Origin: Bacillota bacterium
GTDB taxonomy: Bacteria > Bacillota_C > Negativicutes > Sporomusales > Sporomusaceae
Assembly (NCBI GenBank): GCA_023441125.1
Contig: JAEZQV010000160.1
Location: 1 to 14,139 of the forward strand
DNA length: 14,139 nt
Reading direction: 5' to 3'
The notes below the pieces were generated by a model that made no database searches, was not told the origin of the DNA, and was given only the letters and a program-made list of their open reading frames with translations. Shown here one piece after another: positions 1-7,947 of the stretch (position 1 is its first letter; each line of letters opens with the position of its first letter). Both the position numbers and the translations under genes were made by a program.

Positions 1-445
1 GAATACGCCAATACCGTTCAGGCCCGATGATTTTACTGGCCTGGTAGCCGTCACCGAAATAGCGTATTTTGCCGCCAATATCCAGCTTTTCACCCGCCAC
101 TTCGCTGCTCTTTTCGTCAGCCGTCAGACCACCGTCATAACAGGCCGAGGTTGGCGCCGTCATGATGGCCTGCCCGGCCCGTTTAATAAGCTGTTTTGCC
201 AGGTCCTCCTTCGCCATGGCAAAGAACAGGCAATCTAGTCCGCAACGGCCGTCAGGCGTGTTCCCGGCCGGACCTTCAATGCCGGCCTCCAGGCCGCAGC
301 CAATGACCGAGGTGGCAAAGCCGGTAGCCGCCAAGGCCGCTTCCCTGACCCATTTTTCATTGACGGCGGTAATGGTCAGCCGGGTTCCGTACATGGGAAA
401 GGCCTCCGCAAAGGTATCCTGAATTTCTATGCCGTTTACCCGCAT
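1..445 (-). CDS. ftr/fhcD: Formylmethanofuran:H4MPT formyltransferase, N-terminal part (cut by window edge)
   Basis: Transfers the formyl group between formyl-methanofuran (or an analogue) and H4MPT in the cytoplasm. I translated the minus strand from the ATG at 445 and found 148 codons open to the window edge. The product begins MRVNGIEIQDTFAEAFPMYG, followed by a segment reading NEKWVREAALAATGFATSVI, both highly typical of the N-terminus of Ftr/FhcD. A further stretch, EAGIEGPAGNTPDGRCG, also fits. The start has a strong SD (GGAGGTG, 457-451) five bases upstream. The ATG overlaps the last ten bases of fmdA, so the two genes are probably translationally coupled. The C-terminal half lies outside the window, so completeness cannot be judged. 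In bacteria this subunit sits in a complex with the A, B and C subunits (FhcABCD); the gene order B-A-D seen here supports that arrangement. Confidence 0.93.
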   Translation of the reverse strand, partial: MRVNGIEIQDTFAEAFPMYGTRLTITAVNEKWVREAALAATGFATSVIGCGLEAGIEGPAGNTPDGRCGLDCLFFAMAKEDLAKQLIKRAGQAIMTAPTSACYDGGLTADEKSSEVAGEKLDIGGKIRYFGDGYQASKIIGPERYWRI

Positions 446-2088
446 GCAATCACCTCCGGCCTGGGCACATATTCCGCTTCCACGGCAAAGTTGGCGGCCG
501 CTACCGAATAATAACCGGCAAAGATTGCCGCCAGATCGGCCGGCAGTTTCTGTTCCCCGGCCGGGCCGGCAACCAGCGTTTTACCGTCAAAGCTTGCCAT
601 GATTTCACCCTTATGAACGGCAATTTTTCCTTCTTTGATGACATAGTCCGGCTGGGCAAACATGTCCCGGATATTATGCCGCTGCCGGTAGACGGCAATA
701 TCGGCATCGGCTCCCACGCCTAAATGCCCTTTATGTTTCAGTCCCAGCGCCCGGGCCGTACCGGCGCGGGTTATAACGGCAATCTCGTCCAGGGTATATT
801 CGCGGTCGATGTCCTGCAGTTGGGTGACCCGGGTGGTACGGGCATGAAGTTCAGCCAGCCGGGACCGGCGGTAGCCGGCGTCCATCAGCAGCTGAATAAT
901 ATCCGGATAGGCGACAAACGGACCGGCATTGGGATGATCTGTCGTCAGGAAAATCTGCCAGGGATTGTTCACTAAGAGTAACAATTCCAGGCCGACAGCC
1001 CATTGAACCGCATTGGCCAGCACTTGCGGCCGGTACAGTAAAGGCACGATACCGGAACCGCTTTCCATTTCCACATCACTGCTGCCCCACTTGTTTCCGG
1101 TCACCTGATGCAGCCTGAATTGCATGGGGGCATCTGAGGTCATGGTAGTGGCTGGCCCAAACACAATCTGCCCCACATCGCAGGTAAACTCCGGATGAGT
1201 GTTGAGATAGGCCGCGATCTCGGCCGCCGCGGAGGTAAAACCGCCGCTTTTTCCCTGACCGTAGGCGTGAAACTGCAAATGAGTGAAATGCGTCCGCCGG
1301 CCTTCCAGGGCGCGCATGGTGTCCAGCGTCGTGACATAATTGCCCGGCTCCCCCAGATGGTTGGCGTGAAGATGCAGGGGATGAGGCAATTTTAGCTCCT
1401 CGGCGGCCGCCGCCAGACCCTGGATGATTTGCCGCGGCGTTACGCCAAACGGCGGAGTCGGAGTATCCAGGTTCACGCTGCCTTTATTCCACTTCCAGCT
1501 TTCCACGCCGCCGGGATTGACCACTTTCACGGCGTATCCCCGGGTGGACCGGAGCAGCCAGGCCACCGTCTCCCGCAGGCGCTCGCGCCGCCGCACAGCA
1601 TCAGTGTCACTCAGAATTTTCATAATCATGTAATTATTGCCCATTAAGGTGTAAAAGCCATTATCCAGCAAGGGAATATCCTGCAATTCCTCATGGGCGT
1701 GCCTGGCCTCCAGCGGTGGTACCGCGGCCTCAAATACCGTCGTATACCCCAGGAGAGCATAGTTATATCCTGTCAAAAATGTACTGGGTACAGTATAGCC
1801 GCTGCCGGCGCGGGCCACCGCCGTTCTGGACCGGAAGTGATCATAGTGGTCTTCCGGACACATAATCCGGCCGCTATTGACTTTCGTGCCGGCTACATGG
1901 GCGTGAATGTCCACTCCGCCGGGCATAACAACGCAGCCGGCCGCATCGATGATTTGGACTTGTTCATTCCTGGCGGCAAATTCCGCCGCATCGGCGACGA
2001 TTTTCCCCCCTGCCAGGCATATATTCCGGATTTCTCCCTTGATTCCGTTAGCCGGATCATATACTTGCCCGTTAATTATTTTTAGCAT
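436..2088 (-). CDS. fmdA/fhcA: Formylmethanofuran dehydrogenase subunit A (amidohydrolase)
   Basis: Zn-dependent amidohydrolase of the dihydroorotase type that hydrolyses or forms the N-formyl group of formyl-methanofuran. In archaea it passes formate through a tunnel to the redox site in subunit B. The 550-aa length matches the family. Metal-site residues are visible in order: HxH in VDIHAH (H62, H64), the lysine expected to be carboxylated in AVKVVNPGG (K188), histidines in LHLHANHLG (about 239-241), HFTHLQFH (about 268-274), and the Asp in LTTDHPNAGPF (D384). All the family's catalytic positions that I can recognise appear intact. I prefer the ATG at 2088, which has AGGAG (2103-2099) ten bases upstream; a TTG at 2094 in the same frame is too close to that SD. 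The start overlaps the end of fmdB by 17 bases, and the stop overlaps the start of ftr. Confidence 0.95.
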   Translation of the reverse strand: MLKIINGQVYDPANGIKGEIRNICLAGGKIVADAAEFAARNEQVQIIDAAGCVVMPGGVDIHAHVAGTKVNSGRIMCPEDHYDHFRSRTAVARAGSGYTVPSTFLTGYNYALLGYTTVFEAAVPPLEARHAHEELQDIPLLDNGFYTLMGNNYMIMKILSDTDAVRRRERLRETVAWLLRSTRGYAVKVVNPGGVESWKWNKGSVNLDTPTPPFGVTPRQIIQGLAAAAEELKLPHPLHLHANHLGEPGNYVTTLDTMRALEGRRTHFTHLQFHAYGQGKSGGFTSAAAEIAAYLNTHPEFTCDVGQIVFGPATTMTSDAPMQFRLHQVTGNKWGSSDVEMESGSGIVPLLYRPQVLANAVQWAVGLELLLLVNNPWQIFLTTDHPNAGPFVAYPDIIQLLMDAGYRRSRLAELHARTTRVTQLQDIDREYTLDEIAVITRAGTARALGLKHKGHLGVGADADIAVYRQRHNIRDMFAQPDYVIKEGKIAVHKGEIMASFDGKTLVAGPAGEQKLPADLAAIFAGYYSVAAANFAVEAEYVPRPEVIACG

Positions 2089-3361
2089 TGGCAATTTTCT
2101 CCTTTATCACCTGTAGCACTTCTTCGTCGGGTGGATAGGGAAAATCAATGATTTTCTTGACCCTGAGGGGAATATTGTCCATCCGGTAAAAGGTTCCGGC
2201 CGCGCCGACACCGGCCGGTGCAACCGGAATAACAACCCGGGCCCACGGCGTGGTCATATTATTGTGCGGTTCCAATGTAATGGTGGGGATATGGCGCAAA
2301 TGCCGGACGGCATCCTGCGGCAGGTGGGCGCCCGGATCGGTAGCGACCACCAGGGCGGCATCCACCTCCCGCCTGGCCAGCATATCCACAACACTAAACT
2401 CGCCCGGATTAAAGCGGGGATAGCCGCGGCTGGTGTTTACCGCCAGCGGAAACCCGGTTTGCCAGGCCATTACCTGATTGCTGCCGTTTACATTGCCATG
2501 CCCGCGCATGGGTATAGCGTAAAAGCGGGTATACTGATTGACCTCGCTGACCAGGTTCAGCAGCAATTCAATATTAAGATCCTTGCCCCGGCTTTGCGTC
2601 AGGCCAAGACCAAAGAAAACGACGCCGTACTGGCAATCGCGTATTGTGTCGGCAAGCCGGCGCCAGGCGTCCAGCGGTATGCCGGCAATGGCGCCGCTGG
2701 CCGCTTCATTCTCCAGCGGCAGGCCTTTGAGCAACGCCCGTAATACGGTGGCGATTTCAAAATCCTGGCCAGGTGTTACCTGTAAGAACCAATCGGCACT
2801 TTTCGTTGTAGCTGTGGGACGGACATCAATGGCTATCACTTGCCGGCCTTTCCGGCCTGCCGGCGTAAACAGCCCCTGGGGCATGACCGAGTAGCGGCTG
2901 AGATGGCGCATATGGGATTCCATGGGATTGCAGCCCCAAAAGATAATTAAATCGGCCCGGTTTCTCACTTCACCCAAGGTGCAGGTAACTATCCCGGCCT
3001 GCTGCCGGGCCAATACGCCCGGCCCGTGGCAATACGAGGACGGGTTATCCAGCGTGCCGCCGATCAGTTCATTAATAGCCACCATCTCCCGCTGCGCTTC
3101 GGTGGTGGTGCTGCTTAAGCCGTAAACCAGCGGATTGCGGGCTGCGCTTAAAATGCGGGCCGCTTCTTCAACGGCCTCGGCCATGGGCACTTCCCGGCCG
3201 GCAATACTCGGTACCGGTGTATTAGCCTGAGCATGCATAATTTTGTTCCGCCCGACCAGGCAAGCCCGCTTAACGCCGGTGATCCGGTTATCTGTCACTT
3301 CGACCTCCAAATCGTCGCAGAGGCAGCCGCAAAAGGTGCAAACTACGTCCCGGTGAATCAT
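2072..3361 (-). CDS. fmdB/fwdB: Formylmethanofuran dehydrogenase subunit B (molybdopterin oxidoreductase, apparently redox-competent)
   Basis: Catalytic subunit of the DMSO-reductase superfamily which, in archaea, reduces CO2 to formate (or the reverse) at a Mo- or W-bis-pterin site fed by a 4Fe-4S cluster. The 429-aa length is normal for archaeal FwdB/FmdB. The N-terminus shows CTFCGCLCDD, giving C8, C11 and C15 as C-x2-C-x3-C, plus C34 in KRACLVG; these fit a 4Fe-4S ligand set. C111 in SSYCHGPGVL corresponds to the conserved Mo/W-ligand cysteine of archaeal enzymes. To my knowledge the FhcB subunit of aerobic methylotrophs lacks the metal-binding residues, so this protein looks like the redox-active form. 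The ATG at 3361 overlaps the fmdD stop as ATGA and has GGAGG just upstream. Later motifs (GCNPMESHMRH, PMRGHGNVNG, PHNNMTTPWA) agree with the family. The metal content (Mo or W) cannot be read from the sequence. Confidence 0.93.
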   Translation of the reverse strand: MIHRDVVCTFCGCLCDDLEVEVTDNRITGVKRACLVGRNKIMHAQANTPVPSIAGREVPMAEAVEEAARILSAARNPLVYGLSSTTTEAQREMVAINELIGGTLDNPSSYCHGPGVLARQQAGIVTCTLGEVRNRADLIIFWGCNPMESHMRHLSRYSVMPQGLFTPAGRKGRQVIAIDVRPTATTKSADWFLQVTPGQDFEIATVLRALLKGLPLENEAASGAIAGIPLDAWRRLADTIRDCQYGVVFFGLGLTQSRGKDLNIELLLNLVSEVNQYTRFYAIPMRGHGNVNGSNQVMAWQTGFPLAVNTSRGYPRFNPGEFSVVDMLARREVDAALVVATDPGAHLPQDAVRHLRHIPTITLEPHNNMTTPWARVVIPVAPAGVGAAGTFYRMDNIPLRVKKIIDFPYPPDEEVLQVIKEKIANAKNN

Positions 3362-3738
3362 TGCTCTTCCTCCGTTCCTGCTGTCGCCTGCTCATCCGCA
3401 CCGCAGCCGGACATCAAGGTTACGGGCAGCCCTTTCCAGTCCGGCACCCCGGTTCCCGCTGTCGCGGAACTGAAAACGCGGTTGGCCACAGGCCCCAGCG
3501 GCAGAAAGAAAAAACCCCGCGGCCCTTCGGCCGGACGGCAGGTGACTGTAATCTGCCCATAAGAGCTTTTCAACAATATGGTTTGCCCCGGAGCGGCGCC
3601 CAGTTCGGTCAGATCTGCCGGGTTAATGCGCAGTGTGGCTATCTCGGCCTGATATTCCCTGGTAGTTTTGCCGCTGACCATCTCGGCTCCCTGTTTGCCG
3701 CTTCTGACAGTAATCAATATACCGGACATGCTTCCCAT
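3358..3738 (-). CDS. fmdD/fwdD: Formylmethanofuran dehydrogenase subunit D (molybdopterin-dinucleotide-binding)
   Basis: Small subunit holding the C-terminal molybdopterin-dinucleotide-binding beta-barrel that completes the cofactor site of subunit B. Typical segments are RINPADLTELGAAPGQTILL and YGQITVTC, then GFFFLPLGPVANRVFSS and GTGVPDWKGLPVTL, which match the GxxFxPxGPxAN and TGxPxxKG patterns of FwdD/FmdD. The product is 126 aa from the ATG at 3738, chosen because AAGGAG lies six bases upstream; the earlier ATG at 3759 would put that SD inside the coding region. A C-terminal tail (CGADEQATAGTEEEQ) follows the domain and is acidic and probably disordered. The stop overlaps the fmdB start (ATGA), as expected for coupled synthesis of B and D. 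A separate D subunit is the archaeal arrangement. Confidence 0.9.
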   Translation of the reverse strand: MGSMSGILITVRSGKQGAEMVSGKTTREYQAEIATLRINPADLTELGAAPGQTILLKSSYGQITVTCRPAEGPRGFFFLPLGPVANRVFSSATAGTGVPDWKGLPVTLMSGCGADEQATAGTEEEQ

Positions 3739-3784
3739 TGCAATCTCCTTATCTATCATAGAATTCCAGCCTGTTTGCCATTAT

Positions 3785-5014
3785 TCACCGGCAGGCCGGC
3801 ACCGGGCAGTCAGCTAATGCCGCCTCGGCCCAGGCCGCCTTGAGTAACAGTTGCCGGCGGCAGGCGGCGCCGGTTTTTCCCCAGGCCAGCACGGTACACA
3901 GCGGCTGACCGCCGGTTATGCAAGTCCCGGGAAGGGGAATATCCCGGAGACCCTGGCGGTAGTAATGCCTTAGAGCAGCGTCGGTTGCCTGCACGGTAAT
4001 TGTTTTGCGCGCATAAATGATTTTTTTGCCCCAATAACCGGCAGACTGGCAGGCGCTGCTCAGGCTGATGCCGGCCGCCCATTTGCTGTCGGCGGCAACC
4101 GCCGCCAGATGCCGGGCAAATAAGCGCTCGCCGCGCCAGCGTTCAATCAGCTCCGCCGAAGCCGACCAGCGGGGATTAACCTCCAGCAGCCAAATTCCCT
4201 GCTGGTTGACAATAAAATCCAACGTGTTTATTCCCTTGAGCCGGCCGGTCCGCGTCAGACGATTCACGACCTGGTCGAGCGGCCCGGTCAGCGCCGCCAC
4301 CTGGCCGGCCGGCAAGTCCAGCGGCACAATGCTGCCGGCGTAGTCAAACCGGACGGGATAGCGCCCTGCCTGCGGCAATAGCTGCCTGCTGGTGCCCATG
4401 ATCACCGCCTGCTCACCATCGGCAATAAACGTAACAGATGCCGGAATACCGGGAATAAATTGCTGGATGATATAAGGATTTTTTTTGTTGCTTAGCGCAG
4501 TCACCTGCGCTTCAGCCAGCCGGCTGTTGTCCGCCAGCCAGCGGATACCCCGCCCCCCGCCGCTGTTCACCGGCTTGACAAGCCACCTTACACCCTTACC
4601 GCTTTGCCGGCGCCATGCTGCCGGAGTATAAAAAGGCGGTAGGAAGCAGCCGGCAGGCAAAACAGCACTACATTCCTGCAGGTTCCGCACCTGTTGAAGG
4701 GTAGTCGCGCTGTTGCCCCAAAGCAACCCCGTTTTCTCCCACCAGGGTAACCCGTCCGGCCAGTTTTCCGGTCCGGCGGCATAGACCAGCCCCTGATAGT
4801 GCTGCCGCCAATCCGGCCGGGAAAGTACAACCTTCGCCGCGGCCGGCAGCAGGTTGCCGGCCGCGGCCGCAAAGCCTAACTCATCCAGCCGGAATGCTTC
4901 GCCACGCCACCGGCAGTCCTGATCAGCAAAATAATCAATGGCCATGGCTTGGTATCCTGAGGCAACGGCTGACTCCAGCAAGGCCCTGGCGCTCACGCCC
5001 ACCAGCACGAACAC
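3785..5014 (-). CDS. ATP-grasp family ligase of the H4MPT/methanofuran gene set
   Basis: Probable ATP-dependent carboxylate-amine ligase, 409 aa, cytoplasmic. An N-terminal pre-ATP-grasp part (about 1-110) is followed by a nucleotide-binding segment VKPVNSGGGRGI (146-157), IIQQFIPG (182-189), and the metal/ATP site LEVNPRWS (277-284) with the expected Glu and Asn. ATP-grasp proteins are regular members of H4MPT gene clusters in methylotrophs, and ATP-grasp enzymes add glutamate in methanofuran and H4MPT side-chain synthesis (for example tyramine-glutamate ligase MfnD). A role in building the methanofuran analogue or the H4MPT tail is therefore likely but not proven, and the substrate cannot be read from the sequence. 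The start is a GTG at 5014 with GGAG eight to nine bases upstream, four bases after the mtdB stop. The 46-base gap before fmdD contains only the fmdD SD. Confidence 0.75.
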   Translation of the reverse strand: MFVLVGVSARALLESAVASGYQAMAIDYFADQDCRWRGEAFRLDELGFAAAAGNLLPAAAKVVLSRPDWRQHYQGLVYAAGPENWPDGLPWWEKTGLLWGNSATTLQQVRNLQECSAVLPAGCFLPPFYTPAAWRRQSGKGVRWLVKPVNSGGGRGIRWLADNSRLAEAQVTALSNKKNPYIIQQFIPGIPASVTFIADGEQAVIMGTSRQLLPQAGRYPVRFDYAGSIVPLDLPAGQVAALTGPLDQVVNRLTRTGRLKGINTLDFIVNQQGIWLLEVNPRWSASAELIERWRGERLFARHLAAVAADSKWAAGISLSSACQSAGYWGKKIIYARKTITVQATDAALRHYYRQGLRDIPLPGTCITGGQPLCTVLAWGKTGAACRRQLLLKAAWAEAALADCPVPACR

Positions 5015-5018
5015 GCGC

Positions 5019-5882
5019 TCAGTCTCCGATTTCTCTGGCTAAATCATAGATCGCCCCGCTGTCCATCACCCTGTCATTAGCCATAAATAACGCCTGCACG
5101 GCGGCAGCATGGATTTTCATCTTCAGATTACCGATGGCAATAGCTCCATAGACAATTTTCCCCTGCCGCTCCCGGCCGTCGTCCGTTACCTTGATTCCCT
5201 CGATTCCCAGCGGCGCCACCGCATTGATGTCGGCAGCCACCTCCAGGGAACTGCAGTTCGACCACAGCGACTGAGTCAGCAGTTGAACGCCGGCGGCGCC
5301 GCAACAGGCGATGATGTTCACACCGGTGGCCAGAATATCCTTCAGGTCCAATTCACTCGCCACTTGCGCCGGTTCCAGCCGGAGCTTTGTTTCAGCCTGC
5401 AGATGCTGGCAGGCGGCCAATGCCCGGCTGCTGTAGCGGGAAGAGAGCAATACCCGGCAGCCCTCTTGGGCCAGCAGCCTGGCAACCCGCATACCCACCG
5501 GTCCGGTCCCGGCCAGTACCAGCGCCTTCTTGCCGGCCAGCACGCGTCCCCGGGCCAGCTTGCGGACTAAAGCCGCCGCCGTTGTGTTGCAGCCATTGGC
5601 GTCAAACATGACGGCTACGCGGACCGGGCCAAAAAAAGTGGCCAGCACTTGTTTCATAACCGCTTCCGCCGGCACTACCTGGGTACCGCCGATAAAAATG
5701 GCTGTATTGCGCAATGTTTCTCCGCCCCGGGTGAACATGGCGCCGTGAACAAGACTGGTCACACTGCCGGCACTGATGCCGCTATAAGTGAGGATCTGAT
5801 CCGCACCGGCGTCATAAGCCGCGATTTGATCAAATACACTGGCCTGGAGATCTGTATCCAATTGCACCAGAATTTTTTTCAA
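5019..5882 (-). CDS. mtdB: NAD(P)-dependent methylene-H4MPT dehydrogenase
   Basis: Interconverts methylene-H4MPT and methenyl-H4MPT with NAD(P). The 287-aa length and the sequence closely fit bacterial MtdB: VQLDTDLQASVFDQIAAYDAGAD at the N-terminus (C1-carrier domain), MFTRGGETLRNTAIFIGG, FDANGCNTTAAA, and a Rossmann glycine motif AGTGPVG (124-130), then SLEVAADINAVAPLGIEG and GAIAIGNLKMKIH near the end. SSRYSSR after the second Rossmann strand could accommodate the NADP phosphate, but cofactor choice needs an assay. Presence of MtdB, rather than the F420-dependent Mtd, marks the pathway as bacterial. The start is TTG at 5882, supported by AAAGGAGGG (5897-5889) six bases upstream. It lies 29 bases after the DUF447 gene and ends four bases before the ATP-grasp gene. 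The methenyl cyclohydrolase Mch needed for the next step is not in the window. Confidence 0.94.
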   Translation of the reverse strand: MKKILVQLDTDLQASVFDQIAAYDAGADQILTYSGISAGSVTSLVHGAMFTRGGETLRNTAIFIGGTQVVPAEAVMKQVLATFFGPVRVAVMFDANGCNTTAAALVRKLARGRVLAGKKALVLAGTGPVGMRVARLLAQEGCRVLLSSRYSSRALAACQHLQAETKLRLEPAQVASELDLKDILATGVNIIACCGAAGVQLLTQSLWSNCSSLEVAADINAVAPLGIEGIKVTDDGRERQGKIVYGAIAIGNLKMKIHAAAVQALFMANDRVMDSGAIYDLAREIGD

Positions 5883-5911
5883 AAGAAGCCCTCCTTTGTT
5901 TCTGGATTGCG

Positions 5912-6532
5912 TTAGCAGGACCGGTCAGCGGTTGCCCGGCTGCCTTGGGAATACTCTGCGGCGGCGGCTGGCAACACCACGCCCTTACTGTTTAAAAAAG
6001 CGGCGATTCTGTCAAAAGCCTGCAATTCTTGCCTGCCGCCGGTTTTACCGACAATCGCCGACCAGTGGTGCCAGCAGGTTACCAGCTGCGCCGGCGCCAG
6101 TTGCCAGCGGGTAGCGGCAATGGCGGCCTCCAAAACCGCCATTTTTGCCCGGCAAAAGCCGTTGAAGCGGCTGTCGCCGGCCCGGGTATAAACGACTTCG
6201 GCCAGAATAAGCGCCGGTTCGCTCGTGTCGTCAAAATCAGCTACGCTGAATTCCCAAACTGCGCCCACAGCGGCCAGGGTCGGCGGCAGCACCTTTACGG
6301 ACGGTACATGGGGCGGGCAACTGGAAAAAAGGGCTGTTTCCACAAACAGCAATACGTCATCACTGAAACAAATAACGCCTTGCCGGTTCAGGTGAAGATT
6401 AGCATAGGTATGGGACCCTGAATACAGCCACAGCCTGACCCTGCTGCCGGCAACGTGAACTCCGATCGGGGCAAAGTTGGGCTGGCCGGCGGCATTTATC
6501 GTACATACAATGGCTTCAAGCACCATCGGCAT
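5912..6532 (-). CDS. DUF447-family protein (flavin-reductase-like split barrel)
   Basis: About 205 aa. The N-terminal part (VLEAIVCTINAAGQPNFAPIGV, then RLWLYSGSHTYANL and GVICFSDDVLLFVETAL) has the pattern of DUF447, a split-barrel FMN-binding-like family found in methanogens and in H4MPT gene clusters of methylotrophs. The exact reaction is not established; location suggests a part in cofactor synthesis or in C1 transfer. The C-terminal region (about residues 130-205) is alpha-helical and less conserved. The start is uncertain: ATGs at 6532 and 6526 and a GTG at 6535 are in frame, with AGGTG close upstream of 6526. All of these overlap the end of the preceding gene (stop at 6516-6518), indicating coupling. 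No signal peptide or membrane segment is apparent. Confidence 0.8.
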   Translation of the reverse strand: MPMVLEAIVCTINAAGQPNFAPIGVHVAGSRVRLWLYSGSHTYANLHLNRQGVICFSDDVLLFVETALFSSCPPHVPSVKVLPPTLAAVGAVWEFSVADFDDTSEPALILAEVVYTRAGDSRFNGFCRAKMAVLEAAIAATRWQLAPAQLVTCWHHWSAIVGKTGGRQELQAFDRIAAFLNSKGVVLPAAAAEYSQGSRATADRSC

Positions 6533-7922
6533 CACCTGCTTTGGCGCCCTGGCCGGCTTCCTGGTTCAGATAGCCCCAGCGCAGCGGACAGTCCTGGGTA
6601 TATTTTTTTCCCAGCTGCAGGGCCAGCTCGGCTTTGTTCAATTCCCGGCCCAGATAAAAGGCATGGGCGGAATCTTTCACCATCAGACGCGGGAACATAT
6701 CCTGAGCCCGGGTTCCCCGTAAAAAAATCCGGTTATTAAAAATATAAATAAACTGGCCGGTGACAAAGATACGGTAGTTCTCATCCTTGATGGCGTGGTG
6801 CATCTCCCGTAATTCCGCCTCGGCAAAGCCGTTGCCATAAGGGTCCTTGATGGTAAGCAGTCCATAATCAAGATGTTTCGGCAGCCTGCCGGCCGTCAGC
6901 GCCCGATAAGACAGATTGCAGGCCTGCCTGGTCTCCCGTACTGTTCCCCGGGCCCGGTGGCTTACCTCGGTGGTAAGCAGGTAATTGACGCCCAGCTCGG
7001 TGGCCAGTCCGGCCAACATGGCGTTTACACCGGTGCTGTCGGCGTCCACCAGTTCGGTGACATTGCTTGATCCCAGCAACATCGCGCATTCCGGCAAATG
7101 CCGCCTTATCTCGCTGCAGCGGCAGATACTTGCCGCCACGCCCATTGTCAGCGGGGGTAAAATGGGATCAACAATATAGGTTTTATGCCACGTCTCCAGG
7201 ATTTTAATATTGCGGTACAGGGAAGCCAGGTCGTCATCCTCATCGGGTATGATCACCACCGGGCAGGCCAGTTCCCGGACCACGGCCAGATTGAGGGAGT
7301 TTACGCTGAGTACAAGATCCACACCTGCCTGACCGGCGGCAATAATATCCTCCGGCCGGTGACTGTCGATACTGACGGTAAACCCTTCGGCCTTCAGCGC
7401 CCGGATAACGGCCGGCAGATGGGGAAACGGCTCGTTAACGCTGCTGCCGATATCGATAATATCGGCACCCTGGTTATGATAATAACAGGCACGCTCCATG
7501 ATTTGGCCCATAGTCAGGCGGTGGGCGTCCACAATCTCTGCCAGAATCTTAATAGGCGATTCCGGCAGATTGGCCGCTTGCTTTCCGGTCGGCATAGCCT
7601 CCCCGGGAACCGGTCCCTGGAAATAAACCGGCAGATCTTTTAAATCATCCGGTCCCCTAAGCACCCGGCACCCGGTGGCCTGGGAGATTTCCGCCAGGTT
7701 TCCCTGGCATAAGCCGGGAATAATGATGGTTTTGCCAGCCAGCTCAGGCTGCTTGCCGGCCAGCTTACGGGCGATAAAGCCGGTTGTCATCAGCGCCGCT
7801 ACCGAACATTCCAGCATTTTTATCTCCCAGGCGCTGGTCATGGTGAAACTGCTCATCGTTCTTTCCAAAGCCCGGCGCGCAATCTTGCCGGTTATTAATA
7901 CATACTTTTCGGCAGAAGACAT
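6516..7922 (-). CDS. Dihydropteroate-synthase-related protein
   Basis: 468 aa. The family combines an N-terminal domain (about 1-120, here with TGKIARRALERTM and LMTTGFIARKL) and a central TIM-barrel related to dihydropteroate synthase (about 128-370), followed by a C-terminal extension. DHPS-like signatures are GADIIDIGSSVNEPFPH (about 152-168) and VSIDSHRP (about 183-190). These proteins occur in methanogens and in bacteria with H4MPT and are thought to take part in H4MPT synthesis, possibly at the step joining the pterin to the ribofuranosyl-aminobenzene unit made by beta-RFAP synthase. That assignment is inference from family and neighbours. The ATG at 7922 has AAAGGGG nine bases upstream and lies 25 bases after the flavoprotein gene. 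The gene's end overlaps the DUF447 gene by up to about 17 bases. Confidence 0.85.
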   Translation of the reverse strand: MSSAEKYVLITGKIARRALERTMSSFTMTSAWEIKMLECSVAALMTTGFIARKLAGKQPELAGKTIIIPGLCQGNLAEISQATGCRVLRGPDDLKDLPVYFQGPVPGEAMPTGKQAANLPESPIKILAEIVDAHRLTMGQIMERACYYHNQGADIIDIGSSVNEPFPHLPAVIRALKAEGFTVSIDSHRPEDIIAAGQAGVDLVLSVNSLNLAVVRELACPVVIIPDEDDDLASLYRNIKILETWHKTYIVDPILPPLTMGVAASICRCSEIRRHLPECAMLLGSSNVTELVDADSTGVNAMLAGLATELGVNYLLTTEVSHRARGTVRETRQACNLSYRALTAGRLPKHLDYGLLTIKDPYGNGFAEAELREMHHAIKDENYRIFVTGQFIYIFNNRIFLRGTRAQDMFPRLMVKDSAHAFYLGRELNKAELALQLGKKYTQDCPLRWGYLNQEAGQGAKAGDADGA

Positions 7923-7947
7923 GAAACCAATCCCCTTTGCGGCACTG

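Noticed and set aside
162..422. Plus-strand open frame of 86 codons
   Set aside because: It lies opposite the ftr coding frame, whose translation matches the formyltransferase family closely; the plus-strand frame has no recognisable product or SD.
1693..2085. Plus-strand open frames opposite fmdA
   Set aside because: They mirror the GC-rich codon pattern of fmdA and have no family signal.
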